Shown piece by piece: positions 23,074-32,576 of a stretch of 64,000 nt of DNA. Source of the DNA: an uncultured SAR86 cluster bacterium (GTDB taxonomy: Bacteria > Pseudomonadota > Gammaproteobacteria > Magnimaribacterales > D2472); NCBI GenBank assembly GCA_905181645.1, contig CAJIYN010000001.1:599334-663333 (forward strand), given 5' to 3'. How positions within the stretch are numbered: the stretch's first letter is position 1; every line of letters begins with the position of its first letter. A program made the translations under genes and the position numbers. The notes beneath the pieces were generated by a model that worked only from the letters and a program-made list of their open reading frames with translations, did no database searches and had not been told where the DNA came from.

Positions 23074-23744
23074 ATGAAAAATAATATTTTAGCCATTATC
23101 CCTGCTGCAGGAATAGGAGAAAGGTTTTCATCGGAACAACCTAAACAATATTTTAAAGTTGATGATTCTACTCTAATCGAAAAAACAATATCAATTTTTA
23201 GCTCCTGTGAATTAATTTCTAAAATTATTATTCCTATCCATAAGAATGATCAATTTATTAAAGATCAAGACTTTTACAATGATCCAAAGATTCATTTAAT
23301 TGAAGGAGGGAAAACTAGAGCTATTTCAGTTCTAAATGCCCTTAAGAGTGAAGTATTAGATAATTATGACTATGTATTAACGCATGATGTAGCTAGACCT
23401 AATATTGAGGCCAAAGATATTAAATTGCTATTAGATAAAATTCAAAATGATAAATCAGACTGCTCATTTTTTTATACACCCGTTAGAGAATCTATTAAAA
23501 AATTCTCTCTTAAACAAGATGTAACAGTTAATAAAGATGACTATTATTTAGTTCAAACACCTCAGGCGTTTAATTATAAAAAATTATATCTGCTTTAAAG
23601 ACCTGCGTAAAAGATGGAATTAATATTCCTGATGAATCTTTTGTAATGGAAAAGATGAACTATGTATTAACAAGAATTAAAGGAAGCTCGGCAAATATCA
23701 AGGTTACATATCCTGAAGATATTGATTTATTGAAGAAATTTAAT
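23074..23744 (+). CDS. ispD: 2-C-methyl-D-erythritol 4-phosphate cytidylyltransferase IspD (frameshifted, apparently fused to IspF)
   Basis: Third step of the MEP isoprenoid pathway. Start chosen at ATG 23074 (MKNNILAIIPAAGIGERFSSEQPKQYFKV), which gives the canonical PAAGxGxR CTP loop at residue 10. EGGKTRAISVLNALK, THDVARPNIEAKDIKLLLDK and LVQTPQAFNYKKL follow. A frameshift near 23590 leads to DGINIPDESFVMEKMNYVLTRIKGSSANIKVTYPEDIDLLKKF. This last frame continues without stop or start straight into IspF. Confidence 0.93.
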
Positions 23745-24202
23745 ACTAGGGTAGGGACAGGATTTGATTTACATACCTATTTACCTGGAAATGGATTTAT
23801 TTTAGGTGGGTGTTTTATTGAATGTGATCATTCGATTAATGCGCACTCTGATGGTGACGTCCTTTTGCATTCTATTGCTGATGCAATATTAGGTGCGAGC
23901 GCTCTTGGTGATATAGGAATCTTTTTTGCAGATACAGATACTGCCAATAAGAATTTAGATAGTAAAACCATTATTGATTTTTGTATTAATAAAATTTCTA
24001 AATTAGGATTAGAAATATTTAATATTGATGCAACTATAATTCCAATTAAAGCACCATGAAATGACATTCCTCCTTGCCAAATCTTACTTCACTTTCTAAA
24101 ATTTTAAAAATTGATCAATCTAATATTGGACTAAAAGCCACAACCTCAGAAAAGATTGGTATTATTGGCGAAAATAAAGCAATAGCTGTTCCATTGAAAT
24201 AA
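23745..24202 (+). CDS. ispF: 2-C-methyl-D-erythritol 2,4-cyclodiphosphate synthase IspF (frameshift near 24055)
   Basis: Fifth MEP-pathway step. TRVGTGFDLHTYLPGNGFILGG and INAHSDGDVLLHSIADAILGASALGDIGIFFADTD carry the zinc-binding DxH and His residues. After IIPIKAP a frameshift leads to LPNLTSLSKILKIDQSNIGLKATTSEKIGIIGENKAIAVPLK, stopping at 24200-24202. No start codon lies at the expected MRVGTGFD position: the codons read AAT ACT AGG GTA in frame with ispD, so the two look fused as in IspDF enzymes, unless a short deletion joined them. Confidence 0.93.
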
Positions 24203-24212
24203 TTTATTAAAA

Positions 24213-24936
24213 ATGAAAATATTACTAACTGGAGCAACTGGATATATAGGAAAACGACTGCTCCCTCTTTTAATAGAAGAGGGTCATGAAGTTGTATGCT
24301 GTGTTAGAGATTTGGATCGTTTTCATCCTCCAAAGATACTGAAATAAAGAAGATTAATGATTACACTTTTGCAGTAGATGGAACCCCAGCAGATTGCACT
24401 TATTTTGGTTTATTAAGCGTCTTAGGCTTTGAGCCTGATATGGTTGTAGCAGGAATCAATCATGGCGCTAATCTTGGAAATGATGTTCTTTATTCTGGAA
24501 CTGTAGGCGCTGCAGTTGGCGGAAGAGCTTTAAAATTCCCACCAGTTGCTATATCAGTAGCGTCCTATAATGCAATTGATCCAGATTATATTTCAAATAA
24601 ATCTGCAGAAATTATAAATACAATTTTTGAAAATTAGTAGATATACAAAATAAAGTAATTAATATTAATTTCCCTGATTTAGTTGAGTCCGAAGTTAAGG
24701 GAACTAAATTTACAAGGCTTTCAAGAAGAGGGATTCCAACTAAACCAACTGAGATATCTTCCTCATCTAATTCAAAAACCTATAGATACAATCTTCAAGG
24801 TGAAGCAATTAAAGAATCTTATCTTTCAGATGTTGAAGCAGTTCAATCGGGTTATATTTCACTATCAATTTTAGATTACAACTTAACTAAAGCTGAAGAA
24901 GATACTAATCTTGTAAGGATACTTTGTAGTGAGTAA
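24213..24936 (+). CDS. surE: 5'/3'-nucleotidase SurE, N-terminal region replaced
   Basis: Stationary-phase survival nucleotidase, usually followed by pcm. Only the first codons (MKILLT) can be SurE; then about 100 bases read as a Rossmann-fold epimerase. SurE resumes with [76 protein letters not shown], then after a frameshift near 24635, NKVININ...[17 protein letters not shown] and [24 protein letters not shown]. The metal-binding NDDGY of SurE is lost. The stop overlaps the pcm GTG. Confidence 0.88.
24228..24332 (+). other. Foreign patch: NAD(P)-binding epimerase-type N-terminus inside surE
   Basis: Continuing from MKILLT it reads [34 protein letters not shown], the classic N-terminus of an NAD(P)-binding nucleoside-diphosphate-sugar epimerase or DUF2867-type protein (GATGYIG loop). 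SurE proteins read MKILLTNDDGY here. The join falls on a word shared by both families (atgaaaatattactaact). Confidence 0.8.
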
Positions 24937-25570
24937 TTCTGGATTTACATTTAGACGAGTAAGAGAGGAGATGATTGAAAACTTGCTTGAAATGGGAATA
25001 AAAGATTTTAGAGTTCTTGATGCCATGTCTCAGGTTCCAAGACATATTTTTTTAGATGAAGCTTTAAGATCAAGAGCTTATGAAAATAGATCTTTAACAA
25101 TCGGGTACAAGCAAACTATATCTCAGCCATATATTGTTTTTAGAGATGAATAAATATGTTTATGTCTTTGCACTAAGGTCATATTTTTAAAAATGTCACT
25201 AACAACAACAAGCTTGAAGTGTGACTCAGAATCTTTAGGTACATTATGCATAAAGCTTTCATTTACCAATTCAACATACGAGGGATTATAAGACTCCTCA
25301 ATTATTTTATTAATAGTAGATGCATATCAAGACTGGGATAATAAAAAACAATATGAAGGCATAATTTGTGCTGCTGCGCCTCGAGCATTTCCAGAAGAAT
25401 TGCTTAATTGCTCCTTAGAAAACTCTAAAATAGTCATGCCTATTGGAGACTCTAAAGAGCAAAAGCTGCTTGTAGTAACTAAAACAAATACTGGATTTGT
25501 CCAAGAGTTTCATGATGAGGTTGCATTTGTGCCTATGCTTCCAGGAAAATCTAATGATGGGAATAATTAA
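24929..25570 (+). CDS. pcm: Protein-L-isoaspartate O-methyltransferase Pcm, interrupted by antisense BolA
   Basis: SAM-dependent repair enzyme for isoaspartyl residues. GTG start at 24929 overlaps surE. N-terminal [69 protein letters not shown] is canonical. Bases 25145-25325 are a foreign insert that replaces the SAM-binding GxGxGY region. The C-terminus resumes: YQDWDNKKQYEGIICAAAPRAFPEELLN, NSKIVMPIGDSKEQKLLVVTK, DEVAFVPMLPGKS. Not functional as written. popT starts in the last base of its stop. Confidence 0.88.
25145..25325 (-). other. Foreign patch: BolA-family segment antisense inside pcm
   Basis: Minus strand reads ASTINKIIEESYNPSYVELVNESFMHNVPKDSESHFKLVVVSDIFKNMTLVQRHKHIYSS. This is nearly a whole BolA protein (VxNESxMHNVPxxSESHFKxVVVSxxFxxxxxxxRH). 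It is as AT-rich as the host and replaces about 180 bases of pcm, so it may come from the same or a related genome. Confidence 0.85.
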
Positions 25571-26292
25571 TGAATGAAAGAATAAAGTTTGTATTAGCAG
25601 GCTTTTGTGTTGGTTTTGCAGAGCTTCTTCCTGGAATCTCAGGCTCTACTGTAGCAATATTTTTTGGTATTTATGAAAAAATTATCAAATCCTTAAGTTC
25701 AATAAGGCTTAAGAATATAAGTTTTAATGTAAGTAAATTAAATCAAATATTTGCTCTTGATCTAATGATCCCATTTATTATTTCTATGATTATAAGCGTA
25801 TTAGTTTTTTCTAAATTTATCTTATTTTTACATAATGAATTTACATCAATTTTTAATGTCTTTCTTGGAATTATAATGATTGTTGGCGGTTATTTATTGG
25901 CTCATAAAGAAATTATTAAATTTAAACTGAAAACAACTTCACTATACATAATAGGTTTTATTGCAAGCTTTATACTTTCAACTCTAGCCATTGATTCTAT
26001 TGATATAAGCTTTATTAATCTAATATTTGCTGGCTTTGTAGCTTTTTCCTTTTTTCTTATTCCGGGGATTTCAGGAAGTGCCATTCTTCTAGTATTTGGA
26101 CTTTATTCAACAATAATAGAATCTATAGCCAATTTTAATTTTACTGTTCTAGTCCCTTTTGCAATTGGTGCGTCAATTGCACTTTTAACTATGCCTAAAT
26201 TAATTTCTTATCTTTTTGAACAATTTAGAGAATTTATAATTGTTTTCTTTAGTGGATTAATTATTGGTACTGGCCTAATCCTTCTTTTTTAA
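25570..26292 (+). CDS. DUF368 membrane protein, PopT-type polyprenyl phosphate translocase
   Basis: 240 residues, intact, with about eight hydrophobic helices. Two related motifs, FAELLPGISGSTVAIFFGIYEKII near the start and FLIPGISGSAILLVFGLYSTII in the middle, form the internal duplication typical of DUF368. Members (PopT) recycle undecaprenyl phosphate across the inner membrane for wall and envelope synthesis. It shares a base with the pcm stop, and the nlpD ATG overlaps its own stop, so it seems co-translated in the pcm-nlpD operon. Function by family. Confidence 0.85.
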   Translation: MNERIKFVLAGFCVGFAELLPGISGSTVAIFFGIYEKIIKSLSSIRLKNISFNVSKLNQIFALDLMIPFIISMIISVLVFSKFILFLHNEFTSIFNVFLGIIMIVGGYLLAHKEIIKFKLKTTSLYIIGFIASFILSTLAIDSIDISFINLIFAGFVAFSFFLIPGISGSAILLVFGLYSTIIESIANFNFTVLVPFAIGASIALLTMPKLISYLFEQFREFIIVFFSGLIIGTGLILLF

Positions 26293-26910
26293 TGAAAAAA
26301 CTGGCCTCATATACTAATTAATGAGTTGTAAAGGTATTAATTTTTAATATCTGATTGCTCAGCAGTATCTTATATTAGTTTCCCTTTTAAGGTATTTGTT
26401 ACACTTTTATAAAACAAAAAACCTCTCACAGAAAAACCATGAGAGGTAAAAAAAAATTGCTATTAAAATGAAAAAAAAAAACCTTACGTGATATACCCAG
26501 GTCAAAAACTTAACCTTTCTAATCTTGAATCAAGTAATCTTAAAAAAACCTCTTTACCAAAATGGAAATTGCCAACAATTCCAAGCATCAAGCAAAATAG
26601 AGAAGGCAATTTTTGGTTTATCTTTAATGGCAAAGTTGGAGATCCAATTTATGCTAGTAGAAAAGGTAAGGTTGTTTTATCCGGCCCAGTACTCCCAGGA
26701 TATGGCAATTTTATTATGTTAGACCATGGTGATGATTATTTAAGTCTCTATGCTCATTGTAATGATCTGTTTATAGCTAAAGGGGAAGAGGTTTCTTCCG
26801 GACAGCAGATAGCTACTATTGGTTCATCAGAGATAGACAAGCCAACCCTAAAATTTCAAATAAGAAAATCTGGAGTACCAATAAAAATTTCAGATGTAGA
26901 ATTTAATTAA
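26292..26910 (+). CDS. nlpD: NlpD-like LysM/LytM lipoprotein, N-terminal half damaged
   Basis: Activator of septal amidases. ATG 26292 overlaps the popT stop; MKKLASYT then, after a frameshift, LMSCKGINF gives a lipobox. About 26345-26480 is not readable as NlpD and contains a hairpin. From about 26487 VIYPGQKLNL (end of a LysM domain) leads to the LytM domain: GDPIYASRKGKVVLSGPVLPGYGNFIMLDHGDDYLSLYAHCNDLFIAKGEEVSSGQQIATIG...LKFQIRKSGVPI. The catalytic HxH is replaced (LKFQIRK), so this is a degenerate, regulatory LytM domain as in NlpD. rpoS does not follow. Confidence 0.85.
26421..26452 (-). terminator. Terminator-like hairpin inside the damaged nlpD region
   Basis: ACCTCTCA ... TGAGAGGT pairs over 8 bases with an 11-base loop; on the minus strand it ends in GAGAGGTTTTTTGTTTT. 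It lies in the part of nlpD that no longer reads as protein, so it probably arrived with a foreign patch. Confidence 0.5.
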
Positions 26911-27230
26911 GGTTTAAAAAAACTTTTTTATCTTTAATATTTTTATATTTCTCAGATTCAGGAAGAGGTTCTTTGGCCTCGGTAATATTTTCATAAACCT
27001 CAGAAAGTTTTGCATTAATTTCTATAAACTCAATCTGATCATTGGGGAGCTCATCGTCAGAAAAAATTGCATCTATTGGGCATTCAGGAACGCAAAGACC
27101 ACAATCAATACATTCGTCTGGATTAATTAACTAAAAAATTTGGACCTTCATAAAAACAATCTACAGGGCATACTTCTACACAATCGGTATGTTTGCACTT
27201 TATGCAGGTCTCTGTAACAACGAATGCCAT
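26903..27230 (-). CDS. fdxA: Ferredoxin FdxA, 7Fe type (one frameshift)
   Basis: Minus strand: [34 protein letters not shown], then after a small shift near 27135, [73 protein letters not shown]. The spacing of cysteines (CxxCx4CxxxCP and CxxCxxCxxxCP) fits one 3Fe-4S and one 4Fe-4S cluster. About 108 residues, typical FdxA. It converges on nlpD with an 8-base overlap and is divergent from recA. Missing from the ORF track because of the frameshift. Confidence 0.92.
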
Positions 27231-27291
27231 AAATAATTTTCAAAGAAAAATTGATTTTAACGTACATAAAAACAAAATTATAGAATAGTAT

Positions 27292-27319
27292 TTGATTTAT
27301 AGAGTTTTTCTATTATACT
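27292..27319 (+). promoter_or_regulatory. recA promoter
   Basis: TTGATT (27292-27297) and TATACT (27314-27319) are 16 bases apart. The -10 box overlaps the SOS operator, as expected for LexA repression. AAGGAG at 27334-27339 is a good ribosome binding site 6 bases before the ATG. Confidence 0.75.
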
Positions 27320-27335
27320 GTATAAACATACAGTA
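27316..27335 (+). promoter_or_regulatory. LexA-binding SOS box upstream of recA
   Basis: TACTGTATAAACATACAGTA carries CTG-N10-CAG, matching the gammaproteobacterial LexA consensus including the outer TA bases. It overlaps the -10 element and lies 10 bases before the recA ATG, so recA should be DNA-damage inducible. No lexA gene is in the window. Confidence 0.93.
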
Positions 27336-27345
27336 AGGAGTTATT

Positions 27346-28345
27346 ATGGCTACAGACAAAACTAAAGATCTTAAAGAGACCCTAAGTCAAATTGAAAAAC
27401 AGTTTGGTAAAGGCTCAGTTATGTTTTTGGGCGACGAGGAGGCAAGAACCGACATTGAGGCCAGTTGGCTTGGATATAGCGCTAGGTATTGGTGGCATTC
27501 CTCAGGGAAGAGTTACTGAGATATATGGACCTGAATCATCAGGTAAAACCACTCTAACATTACAGATTATTGCTGAGTGTCAAAAAAAAGGTGGAACAGC
27601 TGCATTTATTGATGCAGAGCATGCATTAGACCCACAATATGCTGAAAAGCTTGGTGTTAATGTCGATGAGTTATTATTATCTCAGCCAGATACGGGTGAG
27701 CAAGCATTGGAAGTAGCTGATATGTTGGTTAAATCTAATAGTGTAGATTTAGTTATTATTGATTCTGTAGCAGCATTAGTTCCAAGAGCAGAAATAGAAG
27801 GTGAGATGGGAGACCATCACGTTGGATTACAGGCGCGTTTAATGTCACAGGCTTTAAGAAAGATAACTGGAAACATTCAAAGATCAGGAGCAACTGTGAT
27901 TTTTATAAATCAAATTCGAATGAAAATAGGAGTTATGTTTGGAAGTCCTGAGACAACAACTGGTGGAAATGCTCTTAAATTTTATTCATCAGTAAGACTA
28001 GATATCAGAAGAATTGGTGCTGTCAAAGAGGGTGACGAAGTGATAGGAAATGAAACAAGAGTTAAAGTTGTTAAAAATAAAGTTTCACCTCCTTTTAGAC
28101 AGGCAGAATTTCAAATTATGTATGGTCAAGGAATTAATTCAGAAGGTGAGATTTTAGACTTCGGTCAAAAATTAGGCGTTATTGAAAAAGCTGGATCTTG
28201 GTATAGCCATAATGGAGAAAAAATAGGCCAAGGAAAAGTTAATGCAAGTACTTTTCTAAAAGAAAATACTGCAATAAGAGATGCTTTATTAAAAGATATT
28301 AGAGCTGAATATATTGTTTCAAACGCAAAACCTTCCAAGAAATAG
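27346..28345 (+). CDS. recA: Recombinase RecA (frameshift near N-terminus)
   Basis: Homologous recombination and SOS coprotease. True start ATG 27346 ([29 protein letters not shown]); a frameshift near 27455-27475 joins it to [33 protein letters not shown] (Walker A). [95 protein letters not shown] and [19 protein letters not shown] follow. About 332 codons, somewhat short, consistent with a small deletion around 27465 where the VSTGSL segment is missing. Confidence 0.96.
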
Positions 28346-28367
28346 AAATTTAACATTGGCATTTATT

Positions 28368-28416
28368 CCTACTTTAGATTAGCATTATTACTAATTTAAA
28401 GTAGGGGATTTTGTTA
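28368..28416 (+). terminator. Rho-independent terminator after recA
   Basis: CCTACTTTAGATTAG pairs with CTAATTTAAAGTAGG (15 bases with one wobble, 8-base loop), followed by GGATTTTGTT. It lies 22 bases after the recA stop and just before the thiolase ATG. Confidence 0.65.
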
Positions 28417-28417
28417 C

Positions 28418-29588
<1,171 letters not shown>

Positions 29589-29600
29589 TTTTAATTAATT

Positions 29601-29710
29601 TATTGACATAAATTCTTACATCTAATATATTGACATAAATTATGCCAATAGATTAATTTATGATAGCTTTTATATTAGACTCTAAAAATTTCATAATCCT
29701 TCGATCGAAG
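29601..29710 (+). promoter_or_regulatory. Putative promoter region with direct repeat and palindrome
   Basis: TATTGACATAAATT occurs twice (29601-29614 and 29628-29641), 27 bases apart. Each holds a TTGACA -35 box; the second has TTAATT or TAATTT 17-18 bases downstream. A perfect 12-base palindrome CTTCGATCGAAG follows at 29699-29710, a possible operator. The next gene starts at 29759. Promoter call is by consensus only. Confidence 0.4.
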
Positions 29711-29758
29711 TAAGGAATATGTATTTTGATTTAAAGAATAAAAAAGGAAAAAATTAAT

Positions 29759-30572
29759 ATGACAATGATAAAAAGAGACCCTTCATTTGAACTGAAGAAA
29801 CACCTATCTTCAAATTGGGCAAACGATGATGCATTTTTAACTGCAGTTTTTAATGCTTTGAGTTTTAGTTTTCCAAAAGGTGAGAAGTTTTTTATGAATA
29901 GCGTTCGTGCATTCAAAGACGAAGTGAGCAAAGAGATGTCCGAAGAGATTCGTATGTTCTGCATACAAGAGGCAACACATACAAGAGAACACATCAAATA
30001 CAACAAACTATTATGTGAACTTAAGGGGTATGACTTAGAAGATTTAGAAGATGTATTTATAAAAAAACTTGAAAAATCTCATACAAATAAAATCGACAAT
30101 AAAATACGATTAGCAATCACAACTGCAATGGAACATATTACTGCATCAATGGGTGCAAGTATGTTAAAAGGTAATCTTGTTAAGTCAGACAATCCAGTAG
30201 CAGATATGTGGAAGTGGCATAGTTTAGAAGAAGTAGAACATAGAATCAGTTGCATACGATGTTTATAAAGCAGTAAATGGTTCAGATAGAATGATGAGGA
30301 TTGTAATGAAATTGGCATTGATTGATATGATTCATGCAAACACAAGAGTTGCAATCAAGATGTTAAGACATGACAAACAATTCTGGAAACTATCTACATT
30401 TAAAAGCATGTTCAAATTCTTCTTTTCAAAGAAAGGAGCATTAAGAATGAATTATGCAGACTATAAATTATTTTTTGACAAAGATGTATTTCTTAGAAGA
30501 CATGGCAATGATCTGGACTTAACACCTTGGAAAGAGAAATTTAGTTCTAACGAACCCATTCTAGGTAAATGA
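29759..30572 (+). CDS. PF10118-family predicted metal-dependent hydrolase (one frameshift)
   Basis: About 270 residues. FSFPKGEKFFMNSVRAFKD, IRMFCIQEATHTREHIKYNKLL, IRLAITTAMEHITASMGASML and MWKWHSLEEVEHRSVAYDVYKAV follow the helical, His/Glu-rich pattern of the COG3687 family. A frameshift near 30250 joins the two ORF-track pieces; the C-terminal part ends PWKEKFSSNEPILGK. Conserved E-x2-H pairs suggest a di-metal site. No biochemical role is known to me. Preceded by the promoter-like region above. Confidence 0.75.
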
Positions 30573-30605
30573 TATTTAATTAGATACTGTACTATATTGA
30601 TATCC

Positions 30606-32567
30606 ATGAAAAACCTAAAGATCTTTTTTGTATTAATTTTTATAATAAGTTCATGCTCTGAATCAGCTTCTCAAATAGATAACCCCCAGTCATTAAATCA
30701 AGAAAAGCCATTAACAGATAATCAGTGATATTTATCCCTCACCAAATCCTAATAAAAACGCTTATTTTGGAGATTTGCATATTCATACATCTAATTCCTT
30801 TGATGCCTATACGTTCGGAACTTTAAGCACACCAGAAATAGCATATAAATATGCTCAAGGTGAGTCAATTCCTCATCCAACGGGTTATGATATCCAGCTT
30901 CGAAGGCCGCTTGATTTTTATGCTGTTACAGATCATGGTGTTTCTAGGCTTGCTAGTAGAGGCGGCTGATACAAGTTCTAAGTTTTCTCAATATAAGCTT
31001 TCAAAGCCTTTCCATAATCTTAATGAATCTGTAAATAGTGGGCTACTTTCAATTATGAAAAGAGCAAATCTCTTTAGGCCTTTTGCAAGAGATGTTCGTA
31101 AGGGTATAGAAGAAGGTACTATAGATAATTCTGAAATACTCAAAGTTGGGAGCAGTGTTTGGCAAGAAACCATTAAGGCTGCAGATAATGCATATGTTCC
31201 TGGCACTTTTACTACTTTTGCAGGCTATGAATATTCTGAAGGAAGTGCCTCTCCGGAGCGAGAAGCCCTGCATCGCAATGTAATTTTTCGTGGCACCGGA
31301 CGCTTACCGGCACTACCCTTTACACGCTTCAATAGTATTAATCCCGAGGGCCTTTGGGACTGGATGGACAAGATTCTCAGAGCTAAGGGAGTTGAAAGTT
31401 TAGCGATTCCACATAATTCAAACCTCTCAGGTGGTCTTTCGTTTATGTTAGATGATTTTAACGGAGTTGAAATTGATGAAGATTTTGCTCAAAAACGAGC
31501 TCTCAATGAGCCACTGGTAGAAATAACACAGGTCAAAGGAACTTCAGAGACCCACCCTTTACTATCAAAAAATGATGAATGGGCAAGTTTTGAATTAGGT
31601 GAATCTATAGACCAACCTATAGATCAACCCAAAGGAAGTTTTATAAGAGATGCATATTTACGGGGTTTAGCACTTGCTGAAAAGGGCATTACCAATCCTT
31701 ATAAATTTGGTCTTATAGGAGCAAGTGACACTCATGTCGGCGGGGGCTCTGATAACGAAGAAGTATATTTTTCTAAAATTGGACTCTTAGATGGTACTGC
31801 TGAGTTACGAGGCTCTATTCCATTTAGTCGGTTTTATGGAACTATTGCAAAAGTTATTAGACCAGAGTCTCTCGATAAAGTTGATGGAAAAAACTATCTT
31901 GCTTTGAGTGATCGACTTATACAATGGTCAGCTTCTGGTGTGGCGGGGGTATGGGCTCAAGAAAATACTAGAGAATCAATTTATGATGCTTTTCGTCGCA
32001 AAGAAACATTTGCTACAAGCGGCCCTAGAATCAAAGTTCGTTTCTTTGTCTACAGCTAAAAACCTAAATTTAGATGATGATAGTGCGGCTTCAAAAGGTA
32101 CTATTGGTACTTTAAATGCAGCTCTTAAAGGAGGTATTAATGAACCAACTTTTCTTGTTTGGGCAGCTCGAGATCCTTTTGGAGCTCCCCTTCAGAGAAC
32201 ACAAATTATAAAAGGCTGGTTGGAAGATGGGGAGCATCGGGAAAAAGTTTTTGATGTCTCATGTTCTGATGGATTGAGTATTGATCCAGAGACATATCGC
32301 TGTCCTAATAATGGAGCTATTGTTGACCTTGATAGCTGTTCAATAAGTTCTAATAAAGGGGCTGTGGAACTAAAAGCTTTCTGGAAGGATCCTGATTTCA
32401 AAGCTGACCAAGAAGCTTTTTACTATACAAGAGTCCTTGAAAATCCAGTATGCAGGTGGTCAACATGGGATTCTGTCAGAGAGGGCGTTAAGCCTAGATC
32501 AGATATACCAGCCACAATTCAAGAAAGAGCATGGTCTTCACCTATTTGGTTTAAGCTAGATAATTAA
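30606..32567 (+). CDS. DUF3604 lipoprotein, frameshifted
   Basis: Start ATG 30606: MKNLKIFFVLIFIISSCSES is a lipoprotein signal (ISSC). After a frameshift near 30727, YPSPNPNKNAYFGDLHIHTSNSFDAYTFGTLSTPEIAYKYAQGE and DIQLRRPLDFYAVTDHG show a PHP-like metal site (DLHIHT, TDH). Then AGYEYSEGS, HRNVIFRGTGRLPALPFT, GLWDWMDKILRAKGVESLAIPHNSNLSGGLSF, GLIGASDTHVGGGSDNEE, ESIYDAFRRKETFATSGPRI and, after a shift near 32050, the C-terminal FLVWAARDPFGAPLQRTQIIKGWLEDGE...WSSPIWFKLDN. About 650 residues, as in other DUF3604 proteins. Substrate unknown. Bases about 31245-31375 are more GC-rich than the rest. Confidence 0.85.
31245..31375 (+). other. GC-richer segment inside the DUF3604 gene
   Basis: CGGAGCGAGAAGCCCTGCATC and following codons (cgt ggc acc gga cgc tta ccg gca) are clearly richer in G+C than the flanks, yet the frame and the DUF3604 protein sequence continue. 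It looks like the same gene from another organism spliced in homologously. Confidence 0.5.
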
Positions 32568-32576
32568 AAAGTTTTA

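Noticed and set aside
31049-31273. Minus-strand ORFs opposite the DUF3604 gene
   Set aside because: No family resemblance, and the plus frame encodes a continuous DUF3604 protein.
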